A stretch of 64,000 nt of DNA from Typhlomys cinereus (Eukaryota > Chordata > Mammalia > Rodentia > Platacanthomyidae): NCBI GenBank assembly GCA_023101885.1, contig JALPQD010000016.1, positions 11,285,634 through 11,349,633 of the forward strand. Reading direction: 5' to 3'. Shown piece by piece: positions 24,266 to 36,167 of the stretch (the first letter of the stretch is position 1; the number at the start of each line of letters is the position of its first letter). Below the pieces are notes generated by a model. That model worked only from the letters and a program-made list of their open reading frames with translations. It did not search any database and was not told the origin of the DNA. Both the position numbers and the translations under genes were made by a program.

Positions 24266-27065
24266 TTCCAACTGTGGGATACCTCACCTATTTATCACAT
24301 AAAGAAGCTTCAAGAAGTTTGGTATTCTTTTCCTCTCATAGAGGTCTATTTTACATGTTGTTAGACACAGGCAGGGAGAGCTCATCATTGCTTTTAGGCT
24401 ATGTAATCTGGCTTATCTTGTGATATGTAGTCTAGATGATCAAGTCTCATCCCCTGGCTGAATAACATACATGATATGTTCACCTCTTTTTCAGTACAGA
24501 TAAAACTACTTCTATACTAATCTATCCAATTGCACCCCATTCCTTGAAAATTAAGAGTAGTATGTCCGGGCACACGATTTGTTTATTACAAACATCATAT
24601 CTAGAACATATTTTGTAGGAAAAATTTTTTGTTAGAAAGAAATTTTTAAATTTTATTTGCAGTATCATTATTGATAGCTCTAACATTGAGCTTGGATAAT
24701 CTAGTCACATATCCATCAATTAAGCTTGACAAATAAAGGAGAGCTCTCAAGATGCAGAGATGAAAGCAAAGAAAAATCCCCAAAAGCTTCAAGGAGACCT
24801 GTAGTCAAGTGAATGCATTTAATAAAAACAAGAAGTCATTCCAACCAATGACTTTAATTATTATATTCAATCTTAAAGCAGTAATTTCTACAATTTTGTG
24901 GAGCCGAAGGATGGCCTTGGAGACCTTTGAGTCTACAGAGGAGATGTGAAGGAATTAACATTTGCCTTTGTGACCTTTCATTTCCTTTTGGAGTCCTGGG
25001 CTCTGGGTTCCTTGCAGTCCCTGTTTTCCACAGTCCTTTTCTTTAGGGCGTGTTCTCTGTTATTCCTCCTAGCCACCCTCTTCTGTAATCTGTGAATAAT
25101 AACAGAGACATCTATTATCCAAGAGAAGAGATATGTGCTGGAGAGAAGTCTTGCATTCAAGGTGTGAGGGAGATTATAACAGTAACTAGGATTGGAAGAA
25201 GAGTACTCATAGGTACCCATACCTCTGAGAGATTTTTTCTACTTGATCTGCATAGTGAATGACAGGGAAAATAAACACCTTTATATTACTCATATAACAT
25301 GCCTTCACTTAGATATCTCCAAGGTATCCTCTGAACTTCTAATTGGGAATCTTCCTGAATGTCCAAATGTGTCATAAAATATCTACTGTTCCTTCTGCAA
25401 TTTTCCCTCTTAAATTCTGATATCTTCTTTGTATTCGCCGCTTTCTTTCCATTTTTCAGACAAAGGTAGACCATGACGTCTTCTCAAGTTTAGTCATTTG
25501 TCGTTAATGTCTTCCTTCTCAACAGTTTCACAGAACAGTGTATAGCTATTTGGTTAATTTCTAGCCCACCATCAGAATTAGAGATATAACTATCTAAGGA
25601 AAGTTAGTCATGTTAACATCATGCCAACTTCTGCATACATCCATTTTAAATGCTACGTAGTCTCAGACAAACCATGTTCCAAAGATTACTTTGGCTGTAA
25701 TTGATTAGCTTCACTTTAGAAACAAGGGGAAGTCTGTTTGTAAGTTTGAAGATATCATCATATTGAAATATTTCATCTCACCTATGTAGCTTAATTCCTC
25801 CTCTGGTAGATGTTTTATAAGTTTGGTGGTAAAATTTTTGTCAAGGCAGGGAGATTTTAATAGCATGTTCCCTATAATTTTAGAACTATATCTTAATAAT
25901 GGAACTGGAATATCTTAAATATGAAGAATCTATTATTTAACCCCAATTCATAAATTGCCTATTGAAAAAAACGATAAAAGTAAATCCCTTCTTGAATGGT
26001 CCACAGAAGACATCAGCTTCAATTATTATCATAAAAAACAGCAGCTGTAATTGTAGTAATACATTCAACAGTTTCTTCCAACTGAGCAACATTGCAAGGA
26101 GACTTTGTATAGTAAATAAACTGAAGATAAGTAAACACACATAGCACACCAGTTCCTAAAAATATATTTTCTACAATTACTTTCTATTATTACTTTTACA
26201 ATTACTTTCTCCGCAGAAAATACAATGATACAAAAGCCTTGATCATGTAATGCATTTATTCTAATCCGAAGCTCCACGAGCTATTATTTTGTTCATAAGT
26301 GAAAACTTACATTTAAAACCCTTTATCCTTACACAAATCGCTTTCAAATTCAAGGTTACATTGAGGATAACAGTCACTCCTTTAGGTTTTTGATAGTTTG
26401 TGGGATGGTGAAATGCAAACTTAATTCTCTAAATGATCCTCAGTAACTTAATGGTTTGTGTACATTTGTGAATGTGTATGTATACCTATGAATATGTGCA
26501 TTTTCCTCTCACTGCTGATTCTTATGTGTAAATTGTGTCTTTATACAGCTTTTATAGGAAGCCCACGGTTACTTCATCCTTTTGACTGGCAATGATGGGA
26601 TTTCAGTCATGCTCAACCTTTTCTGACAGTGCCAGTGATGGGATTTTTTGAAATCTTATTACTGGTTGCACTGCCTTGATCTCAGATGGAACTTTCAATC
26701 AAAAAGGCAATCAGAAGGTTATACATTCGTGAGATTCCCTGCAAAGCCAGTGATCGCATAATACAACTTGTTGGAAGGGACTACTTGCCTCCTGTCCTTA
26801 TGTGGCTATAAAAAGTAATTGGCTACTTAGCTCTCAGCACCCGCTTTCCTTCTCCCAAATACAGCACACCACAGCCTTTCGTTGAATCTCAGTGTGGAAT
26901 CAGCTGCTCTTGGGAGATTTCTAAGTTTCATGCAGAGTCTTGTCTTGCTTTAAGCATATGATTAAGCAAACTCTCCCAAAGACACATCTGTCTGTTTCTG
27001 CACATTCTGGCTTCAGTTGATGTTAGTGAATACAGGTATAGAGGTTTTCTGGTTCTCTCTCTCTC

Positions 27066-27128
<63 letters not shown>

Positions 27129-29763
27129 GTGTGGTGTATGCATATATTTTCCTACATATATTTTATTCTAAAATATTTTTTACCACCAAGATCATATCCT
27201 AGAAAGTTACCCTAGATGAAGCAAGGGTAACTCTGCAGTGTTAATAATACCTTATTTCAATCATCCTATCCAAAACTGTGTTTTAGCTTGTACAGAATGA
27301 GCAACTCAGAAAATACTGCAAGGAAGAGTTAACTAATCCATGATGACACTGACATATGGACACTTAAGATATTTAAAAAAGTGACTTGATCAAATAATAC
27401 CTAGAATGGAGGCTGAATTGATCTATGCTGTATCTATTCACCCCAGGGATACAGGAACTTTGCTATAAAGTAGGCAATAAAAGACAAACTTGTTTTCTTT
27501 GACTCCAGAATAAAAGTTTCAAACATTGAATAAGGCTTACTTTTGGAATAGACGAAGACCACGAATATAATAACATAAATATGGGGTGGGGTGGCATTAG
27601 AGTTGATATAGCTACATATAAATGTGAAAGATATATTTTTAATATATCACCAATTGATATTGATCAATATTTTCATAAATATAAAATTAATAAAGTTAAA
27701 TAAATGTATTCTAGGTTGAAGATAGATTATTTAAATCTTTAGAAAAGACAGCTTGGGAACTCTTTGACAAATTCTAGTAAGTTACAGTTAAATTAAAGTT
27801 TGAAATGGTATGTGTATGTGACTTCTTCAGATTTTATTGATACTCAAAATATTCTAAAGGCATAATTCACATGGTATAGCCACAGTGCATACACAGTATC
27901 ACTTTATCTCATATTTCAAGATTTGAAATTGGCTTTGTTGCACAAGATGCTTGGATAATGATTAAAAAATAGGTACTGCTAGGAGTTATGTTTCTATGCT
28001 CTCTTCCTGAGCAATTATGAGCAAATTTTGAGGAAAGATTTGGACAATTGGCATACAACACACTGTCTTCTGTAACAAGCACTATTTATGAAGATTATCC
28101 TACTGATCAATAGCACTGGCTGATACTGACTTAATATTTTTAGACAAAATAACATGATATTTTTATTCCATATGTTTGCTTAATTTATGGCACACATTTA
28201 CAAAATAAAGAGGAATGAGTATAAGACGAAGGAAGTAAAGGGAAAATATTTTCACTTGGGTTTAGAATGTGTAGGACAGTTGGAATTTGGATATTGATTA
28301 TTACTACAATGACTACTAATAGTTTGTGTTCATGAAGCATTTGTTTCAGGCATTATGCTAAAGCAGTGCAGGCATTTTGCATTTTGTCTTTAATTTCATG
28401 AAAAAAGCATTCAGTAGCCAGTGGGATAAATGTAAAGATGAATTAATGTCAGACAATTGAGAATCAACAAGTAGCTGATAAGCCATCCAGTGACAAGTAA
28501 TCTTTTGGTAGAACATTGAGACATTTTGCTTCTGTCCCAACAGGAGGCAGAATCCAGAAATCATTGCTTTCAGTTTCAAGCCAAATCCTCACTTTCCTTA
28601 GGCAGCCCTAAGCAAATTACTGAACTAACAGGCATCAGAACTTAGAGATAGTGCCATAACAGATGCTCTGAGGGACTACCCAAAATTTGTTCTAGATTCT
28701 TTCACCCATATTTTCTGTATGATCCCTTTATTATTCTATATTTCTATATATTATATTATTCTATAATCTCTTCTGTAATCTTTCCCTGTTTAATATTTCC
28801 CTGCTTTTGTGAATTTATCATTTTCTGGATGCATGATGCATCCAGAGGCCCCAAATATATGCTTGATCATTCTTTAGGTGTTACATATTCTCTGATGTTG
28901 TCTTGCAATGAGAGCAGTAGCAAAGCATTTTTCTCCTCTGGTTATCTATAATGATGACCCTTACTATTAAAAGTAGCCCATTTCATTTAACATTCTAGAA
29001 TATTAGACTTGATAATTCTGCTAGTATGTCTTCATTGAGTTTGGAAAAAATGATGACAACAAAAGTATTTATAAAAATATATTTCACAAAGTAGGAAACA
29101 ATACAGGAGTTTCTCTGAATACAATACATGGAGTAAATAAACAATATTGCATTAAAGCAAAGTAGAAAATTAAAATGATCTGCATGTAATACTTGAGATT
29201 TATCATACATTTTCTACTCCTACATGGCAGGTTTGCATAACAAATTAAATATGCTCACATTTTCTAGTGCTGTTCTGGGTTTGTAATCTAAGACATTCTG
29301 CGCATCACCATGATCAGGGACAGAGTACTAAAAACAGAAGCAGTAAAATTATGTACAAATCAGTTCCTGCTCTAAAGTAGCTGTAGGGTTGGGGAGAGGG
29401 CAACTTGAATAGTGTTTATTGGGTGGGGGCATTACGTAGATACCTAAAAGTCTAGAGTTTCAATATTCACAGGAACCAATATACTCTCAGATGTTTGTGC
29501 TTGTAGTAAAAACACCAAATACTAGACTTAGGAACAAAATAGAAAACAGTTCAAAAGTTTCTCTGGGAAAAAGCTGTTCCTGTCTTCACCAGTCACAATA
29601 ACACTTCCTATACTAAAGAGACTATTTTCTCTCCTTTTGATAATATTGCCTGCCATACTTAGCTCAGTCAAAATGTACATAAACATTCATTGTATAGATA
29701 TTTATATAAAATGATCTAAAGGATTATTAATGTATATAATTTAGTTTCCCCCCATATAGTCCC
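24266..29763. other. Intergenic DNA downstream of Cdh8
   Basis: AT-rich, with the compound microsatellite at 27054-27134 and a palindrome at 28825-28845. Part of the right end may belong to a long Cdh8 3'UTR. No other gene was recognised. Confidence 0.5.
27054..27134. repeat. (CT)n-(AT)n-(GT)n compound microsatellite
   Basis: Three adjacent dinucleotide runs. The GT part is about 45 bases. Confidence 0.95.
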
Positions 29764-30666
29764 TTTATTCTATAGATTACCAACCTTAATAAATAAAAGC
29801 ATTAATGGACATCAATAAAATATTTATTTTGAGGATTAAACAAATAAATTGACGCGCTAGCCATAAAACCATCTGTCTCTGATGTGGTCCACTGTGGAAT
29901 ACAGTTTATCTCTGTGTCCTTGTGGAGGAAGATGAAGAGGAGGGAACGAGGAATCCTGCTTCTAGATACAGCCTGTTTGAATGGGATTTCTCTCCTCCCA
30001 CCTCTGAGTTGGCAATCCCCACCCTGGAATGAATTACGAACATGTGGATATTTTAAGGCTCGACACAATATTTAAAGATGCTGTTCAGTCTCTGGTGAGT
30101 GGGGCCAACAATTATATACAATGTATGGTCACCGTACCGTATAATTTAGGAGGCCTCCCAAAACTCCATAAAGTCATAATGTACAGCAGACCAAGTATTG
30201 CTTTATCATTTGTGGCGGGATCCTTATTGGTGAAGGGGAAAATAACCGTTTGCATTCATATAAATCCTTGCAGAAGACACGTTTCAGCAGCAGAATCCTT
30301 GCAGGTCCATTTTTTTCCTAATAAAGCACCTTTAATTTTGATTATTTTTTCATCTTTTAAAACCATTTCTCTAAGGATTAGCTAGGATCCCAAACTTTGA
30401 CTAGTGGCAGTCAGGTGAATGTCAAATATCCAAAGACTTCTAAACACTCCACATACTTAATTCACACTCCACAAAATTTATAACCTCCTAACATGTACTT
30501 TTTATTTTTATTAATTTTTTGGTTCAACATTAAGATGTGGTTGAGTTTATAGATGATTGGTGCTAAACTTGCCTCTAAAACAAACAGCCACATTGGTTGT
30601 ATCTAAGGGGAGTGACCCTAGAATATTACAGAATGCTCAGTTCCATCGATTCTTTATAATCCACTG
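29764..30666 (-). other. Cdh8: Cdh8 proximal 3'UTR (extent uncertain)
   Basis: Sequence immediately downstream of the Cdh8 stop codon must be 3'UTR, but its end cannot be fixed from sequence alone. Minus-strand AATAAA hexamers occur at 30501-30506 and 30507-30512 (about 155 bases after the stop), 29823-29828 and 29764-29769. Between about 29870 and 30390 the sequence is complex, not recognisably repetitive and richer in GC than its surroundings, as a conserved 3'UTR might be. I took the last listed signal as the provisional end. Longer isoforms are possible. Confidence 0.5.
30501..30512 (-). terminator. Cdh8: Candidate proximal polyadenylation signals of Cdh8
   Basis: Two overlapping-register AATAAA hexamers lie back to back on the minus strand about 155 bases after the Cdh8 stop. 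They sit in an A/T-rich patch, so they could be chance. Use would give a very short 3'UTR. Confidence 0.3.
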
Positions 30667-31160
30667 TCAAGTTTCTTTGTCACTTTCACCAACAGAGTAG
30701 AGTTCGCCCAGTCTCTTAAAACGGGGACCCCAGTCACTGAGGTAGTCAAAATTCTGGTCAGAGTCTGATGTGGTGGACTCCAAGGAGCTGAGAGAGCCAG
30801 CCACAGACCCTCGGCCTTCATAGCCATAAATCTGAATGGAGTCATAGGGTGGGGCCGTGGGGTCATTATCTGCCTCGTGCAGCCTTACATTTATAAATTC
30901 ATCGACATCAACACCATTTGGAACTGGAGCAAGCCCTTGCCTTGGCATAAACTGCAAATCTGGTTTAATATCCTTACGGGGTAAAAATCCATTAATTCCA
31001 TCTGGGTTTTGCAAAGTGGCAATGTCAAAAGCCTCTGTGTCCTCCTCCCCTCCACCTTCGTCATCGTAGCGGATGATGTTTTCGCGGACATCTTCATCAT
31101 CTTTGATGATTAAAGGTTCGTTTTTATGCCGCCGCAGGGTCACAAACAGCACCACGATGA
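30667..31160 (-). CDS. Cdh8: Cdh8 terminal coding exon (cadherin-8 cytoplasmic tail)
   Basis: This exon encodes the end of the transmembrane helix and the whole cytoplasmic tail of a type II classical cadherin, a calcium-dependent adhesion receptor of neurons. On the minus strand a pyrimidine-rich tract and CAG end at 31161. The exon then supplies the last two bases of a split Val codon, the hydrophobic run IVVLFV, a basic stop-transfer RRHK, the acidic juxtamembrane p120-catenin region (RYDDEGGGEEDTEAFDI), and the C-terminal beta-catenin-binding region (SLSSLES, DYLSDWGPRFKRLGELY). It ends in ESDKET and a TGA at 30667-30669. The exon holds 163 complete codons plus the split one, roughly residues 636-799 if the protein is 799 residues long as I recall. 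I chose Cdh8 over Cdh6, 7, 10, 11, 12 and 18 because the segment GINGFLPRKDIKPD and the ESDKET end match my memory of cadherin-8. Family membership is certain; the paralogue call is strong but from memory. The reading frame is intact. Confidence 0.95.
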
Positions 31161-31629
31161 CTGTAGGGGAAAATGCAAAATGACAATTAGCTAAATATAG
31201 GACAAACAAAATGCTAAGAGAGAGGGACACTTTTTAGAAAGATCACAGGTATACAGCTTTAATTGCTTAATATGTACACATTTTTCATGAAATTTGGTAA
31301 ATATCAAAGCTGTAGAGATAACATATTATAATAAGTGTTTATTGGTATACTTTTTCTTGGACAGGCTTGCCCAACAACAAAGAAAGAGAAAGGAACACAT
31401 ATCTAAGGAGCCAAAGGAAATTTAGGCTACTACAATAAATTGTGAGTTAAAGTGAGGCTGCAGTCCAAGGCTCTGTGAGAACAAGACAGTTATCATGGGA
31501 CCATGTAACTGACAGGTAACCTTAAAGGTGTTTGACTCTTTAAGGAAAGAATACCATATGATTATTCTTTCTGATATTTTCCTACAATCACATTATTGAT
31601 CATATCCATTTTTGCAATCATAACTTGTT

Positions 31630-31718
31630 ATATAATCCACCCAGCCTGACCTGGAACTCTGCTTTCTGGACTTCAGTCTCTTGCATACCAAGATTACAGG
31701 CAAGCTGCTCTCCTGAGG
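31630..31718 (-). mobile_element. B1-like SINE fragment in the last Cdh8 intron
   Basis: CACCCAGCCTGACCTGGAACTCTGCTTTCTGGACTTCAGTCTC...CCAAGATTACAGGCAAG is the inverted, decayed 7SL-derived B1 pattern. Confidence 0.5.
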
Positions 31719-32189
31719 AGTCTTAGTGTTATTTTTCTAATGATTTTTAGATAGAGAATGTTAGAAAGTTTCTCTTCATTTTAATGGTTTTAAATAGACA
31801 CTTTAAAAAAGCTTCTCTTCACTTTAATTTTATGTAGACATGGACTAAAATGTTTATGGAACAAAAAATGTTGATTTGAAGAAAACCTATTTTCTGTATG
31901 CTTAATTGTTTTCTTTACATCTTGGTACATACTTGGTTGTGATAGACTCAATTTGCATAGTGTTTAGATCCAGCAATACCTAGAACAGAGAGGAATCACC
32001 TCTAGAAGGAAACAAGCATTCATCACAACAACTGAATGCCATCCCCTGTAGTAAGTGCGGGAGAGATGACAGGGAAGACCAGTCCTGTATAAGCATGGGC
32101 CTAGCAATATTGTCATGAATGGCTGCCATGATTTCAATGTGAGTTATCTTGTAAAAGCCCATGTGTTTAAATTCTTGTCTGATGTTTAT

Positions 32190-32470
32190 GAAGAAGGTCA
32201 TGACACCTTTAGTAAGTGAAACCTTGCTGGAGGAAGGCAGGTAACAGGGAGTTGAGGTCACAGGACTTGAGTCTGGGTAGTCCTACTCTCTGTGCTATTT
32301 TAGTCTTGTTCCTTGTTCTCTGGACGTCCATGATGACAGCTATGACTGGAACTGAGTACCTTCCTGCTTCAGACACCTGTTCAAATAAATCTCCCTTTCT
32401 GCCTAAAGTTGTATATTACTGTTGCCTCATAGCAAAAGAGAAGATAACTGCAGCAATGGTGGGGCCTGAC
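32190..32470 (+). mobile_element. Second, more decayed copy of the same rodent repeat
   Basis: ACCTTGCTGGAGGAAGGCAGGTAACAGGGAGTTGAGG, TTCAAATAAATCTCCCTTTCTGCCTAAAGTTG and AAAAGAGAAGATAACTGCAGCAATGG parallel the repeat at 33525-33870 in order. It lies between the last two Cdh8 exons. Confidence 0.4.
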
Positions 32471-33004
32471 CCCTCCAGAGGAGCTAAGGACAGGAGAATG
32501 GCTGCAGGAGGAGGGGGAGCCATGGTCTTCAATGGTGTAGCCACTGGTCGGTTGCCTCTGTTCCAGTGCATGGTTCCAAACCCATGTTCTTGAAGGCATT
32601 CCTGTTTAATCTCAGTGGATCACCAAAGCAAATCAAACAAAAAAATATGAAAGTGAGAGGGAGATAAGAGAGCTTAGGATTTCAGTGTAACCATAATATA
32701 TTTCATATATGTATGAAATTGTCAAAGAAATACTTAAGAATCATAAATGGAAAGACTCCCTGCCCCCACCACAATGATGCTTTTAAAATCCTTTGAAAAT
32801 GTATTTCACTGGTGCTGAGATTCAAGAAGGCATTGGTAGTCAACTCAAGCTGGAGTTAGATTATCACAGCCATTTCTCTGCCTCGATTCAGTGAACTCAG
32901 AACAAGAAAAAGTTATTTCTTCTTCTCCCAAAGAATGGTGACTGTTGTCACAGTTAGAATTTACTGTCATTTACGGCCATTAGAATGATGAAGAAAATAC
33001 ATAC

Positions 33005-33256
33005 CCAGTAGCAGAATGATGCATGCTAATATGGCAATTAAGGCGCCCATACTGAGTCCAATTGGAAGGACATAAGCTTCAACATTACAAGATTGGACCA
33101 CGCCGTCACTGCTGCACCCACAGACCCGGATGGTCAGGGTGCTGGTGCTGCTAAGTGGGGGGTTCCCACTGTCACTGATAACAATTGGTAAAAGGTAGAC
33201 TTCTTGCTTCTGACGGTTGAATCCGTTATGCTTTGCCAAAATGCTGAGAGAATTAT
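33005..33256 (-). CDS. Cdh8: Cdh8 penultimate coding exon (end of EC5 and transmembrane start)
   Basis: This 252-bp internal exon encodes the membrane-proximal half of extracellular cadherin repeat 5 and most of the transmembrane helix, about residues 552-636. On the minus strand it follows the acceptor TTTCTACAG at 33257-33265, begins with AT of a split Asp codon, and ends with G at 33005 before the donor GTATGT. Both flanking introns are phase 1, so exon and reading frame agree with the terminal exon. Visible features are the [20 protein letters not shown] strand region, the [16 protein letters not shown] cadherin motif, the cysteine-bearing [12 protein letters not shown] membrane-proximal segment typical of type II EC5, and the hydrophobic helix beginning [22 protein letters not shown]. 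Two residues (Val in LLPIVISD, Ser in CGCSS) seem to differ from my recollection of the human protein, which would be ordinary divergence. No stop or frameshift is seen. Confidence 0.95.
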
Positions 33257-33524
33257 CTGTAGAAAGTGATACAACAGCAATCAAATAATTTCAAAATGGA
33301 TGACTAAGCAGTACCTATTCAGCTAGTCCAGAAACACTTGATAAACCCAGATCAATTCAATTCCAATGGATCAATCAGGGTCTCTACCCCCTTTCCATGT
33401 ACCCTTTTCAATTGTCATGGACCGAAGCAGCTACAATAAAACAGGTTGAATGGATAAAAATCCCATGATGAACTATGCAAATGAATTTCAATTTTTTTTC
33501 TTGCAGGAGGAAAATTGTTGCATT

Positions 33525-33870
33525 TAAAATGTGATTGGTCTCCCATAGGCTCATCTGTTTGAACCCTTAATGGATGTTTGGAAGGATTATGACAACTTTT
33601 GAAGGCAGAGCCTTCCTGAATAAGGCAAGTGGGCAAGTCACAGAGAGTAGGACTTGAGGTTATTTGCAGACACTCTGATAATAGTAGCAGTCTGTTTGGG
33701 CAGTTTGCAGTGCTCCCTCCATGATGAACCTGGCTTAAATTTCCTCTAGTTTCTGCCACCTGCCATGCTTTTTCTACTACAACAGACTGTATTTTCCCTC
33801 TAGAACTGTAAGCCAAGTAAACTTCTTTTTTCTCCATTTAACTTGCTTGAGTTTGAGTGTTATCTCATTA
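33525..33870 (+). mobile_element. Rodent interspersed repeat, possibly URR1-like (hAT)
   Basis: AGGCTCATCTGTTTGAACCC, TTTGGAAGGATTATGACAACTTTTGAAGGCAGAGCCTTCC, and the end GAACTGTAAGCCAAGTAAACTTC...ACTTGCTTGAGTTTGAGTGTTATCTCATT match a common rodent repeat I recall. I associate it with the non-autonomous hAT element URR1, but the name is unsure. Confidence 0.5.
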
Positions 33871-35445
33871 AAGCCAAGACTGTAAATGAGACACACATGT
33901 CATACTAGCACAAAAAATTCACAAGTATGTTTAGAATGCATTCAGAAAAACAGCAAAGATAGAATTTTATCATATTTAAAATGCTGGATAATATCATGGA
34001 ATACAAAACTGCAAACTTCATTTATTATATCGCAATGCAAATAGTGTTCCTTGCGTCGTGATTACTAAAACAGAACAGCTTCATGCAATTCAAACTAAAA
34101 TATCCATACTCATAGAGTATATTTTTATATTACCTATTCAACACTTTGCCCAATGAACAAAACATTAAATTTAATAGAAGGTATTCCACACACTAAATGG
34201 ACACAGATACACATTAACTTTTAGGAACATGTTTATGGACATTTAAGTAACAAGTGAGTTTTATTGCTTTGGTTTAATGTAAGCTGGGTCAGTGAGAACT
34301 GACTGATTCATAGTGACCTCACAGCTGCCAGAATTTCACCATCATGAGATTTTTTTGTTTTTCAGCAGAACAACTATGATTTTACTGCTTATACTTTTAT
34401 GTATTATTTCATTTGAATCATTGAAAGACATATATTTACTGTATCCTAGTCAAAATTGAGTAAAAATATTTCTTTAAAAGAGGATGTGTGTTATTTATAC
34501 AAAACTATCCCTTTCATTATGATGTCTCAAATGTTGACAAACTGCCAGACTTCAGAATTCGGCCCGATGTTGCCACTCTCTACTCAAGGATTCTATGATA
34601 CTGATAATCAGTTTCTCGTCATTTGTATCCTTCTGATTTTGAAGATGCTCAAATAAAAAGACAAATAGTCTGTTTGAATGGCTTTACAATCTTAAATCTA
34701 TCACAAAATAACCTTTAGTAGAATTCCCCCTCCAAAAATGCTATTCTATAAAATAGATATATAATTATATGTAATTTTACTTTAAGATACAAACAGGCTT
34801 ATAATGCTTTGCTAGTCAGGCTCCAAACAGAAAAAAGCACTTTGAGTTAATACTTCTTTCTCTAAATTTCTTCTGGTTGTGCCTCATTATATAACAATTT
34901 TCAGAGCAAATGGAGGTTTCTAATGGAGCTAAGCCATGATGTACCAAATGATCAGATAGGCTTTAATTCCATGACCTGGAAGGCAATATCAGTAAGTTAA
35001 AATCAAGCTCAACCCAGGTACAGAATATAGTGTTGCATTTGAATTTTCAGAAAGTGCAGATGAGTTGAGTACAGTTAATTAGTGCAGGGAACATGGGTAA
35101 GTGGTTTCCTACACCACAGTTCAAAACAGTAGACATGGATTACTTTTCAACATGGGCTAATAAAGTTACAAAAAGGTGTTCCTCTTTTTATCCTTGGTAT
35201 TATTTATGTGGGAAATTAACTGTGTGTTCTCTAAAACAGTTCACAATGATAATTTAGAAATTGCAGCAGGAGTGTTACTTGTGAGAGGATAAAACCAGCA
35301 TCTTTTATTATTTTACAAAGTGCTGTACAGATTAACAATAAACTCAAGCAATATTTTTATCTCAAACTTAAAATCTGTGTTTGTTTTCTATATTTTACAC
35401 CACAAAGTGAATGATATGGTGAAGGAGAGTATTTGAATCAGTCTT

Positions 35446-35613
35446 TTTTTTATTTCTTCCTCTCATACACAGTTGATGAGTACCCCATTCCCCTCTCTCC
35501 CTCCAACCCTACCTGGATTCTGTTGCTCCCTCCTTCTTTTTCCCTTTCCTTTCCTACCCCCCTCTCTTTCTCCCAGTGCTCCCACCCCCGCATTCCTGGA
35601 GCATCCTTTATTG
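35446..35613 (-). mobile_element. 168-bp L1 3'-end insertion with 12-bp TSD
   Basis: On the minus strand this reads as the last part of the L1 3'UTR (AATAAAGGATGCTCCAGGAAT, a G-rich purine tract, then an A-rich tail), closest to the copy at 36168-37462. The direct repeat TGAATCAGTCTT lies at 35434-35445 and 35614-35625. Confidence 0.85.
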
Positions 35614-35679
35614 TGAATCAGTCTTATGAAGTCTTATCTACCACTTTCAGGGAATATCAACTTTTTGCTCTCCTACTCT

Positions 35680-35930
35680 TTTTATTCCTCATTTTTGCTT
35701 ATTTTTACTACTTTTATAAGCATATTGAATATTCATCCCAGCTTCTTCCCTCCCTCCTTCCTCCCATCCTCTCCCCTCCCTTCACCTTTCCATCCCATTT
35801 TGCCACACCCTTCCACCTGTATGCTCCTATGGACTTAAAGGTTCACTCTGTCTTGACTACTCCTGTGGGGACTCAGGCCTCTGTAGTATAATAAGTTACC
35901 TCTCTTCAGGCCACCCCACTGGTATATGCA
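35680..35930 (-). mobile_element. Older L1 3'UTR fragment
   Basis: The reverse complement ends in GGATGAATATTCAATATGCTTATAAAA after a G/A-rich purine tract, matching the ends at 46540-46700 and 50597-50775. This defines a second, older L1 3'-end type in the window. Confidence 0.7.
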
Positions 35931-36167
35931 TTTCCCTGCATTCATCCAGCTATTTTCTTAATAGATATATTTTCTATTTATTTTTGCATGTTATTGATTT
36001 ATTTAAGCTTATTTTAGTGAACAGAATAAAACAAACATTAATTAAAATATTAAAACTGTAAAACAAGTTTCATTAAAGTGTAGATGTCCATAAAGTAGAT
36101 TTTATATTTTGTATTACATTATCTTCTCCATGATGTGTTTGTTCTTTAAAATATATGATGGCTTTCA

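Larger units (their letters stand above)
31161..33004 (-). other. Cdh8: Last intron of Cdh8
   Basis: This 1,844-bp phase-1 intron separates the last two coding exons. It has a GTATGT donor at its high-coordinate end and a pyrimidine-rich stretch followed by CAG at its low-coordinate end. It interrupts the codon for a Val inside the transmembrane helix, a position shared by type II cadherin genes as far as I recall. It contains a weak B1-like fragment near 31630-31715 and a rodent repeat near 32190-32470. The rest looks like unremarkable AT-rich sequence. Confidence 0.92.

Noticed and set aside
29802..30068. 88-codon minus-strand open frame after Cdh8
   Set aside because: It lies in the presumed 3'UTR, has no recognisable domain, and follows the proper stop codon in the terminal exon.
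32216..32593. 125-codon plus-strand open frame
   Set aside because: Covers a decayed repeat in the last Cdh8 intron; no domain or splice context supports it.
33415..33837. 140-codon minus-strand open frame in the Cdh8 intron
   Set aside because: It overlaps a rodent interspersed repeat and does not resemble the missing EC5 exon.
35433..35891. 152-codon plus-strand open frame rich in Pro, Ser, Phe and Leu
   Set aside because: It is the reverse strand of two purine-rich L1 3'UTR fragments, with no protein family resemblance.
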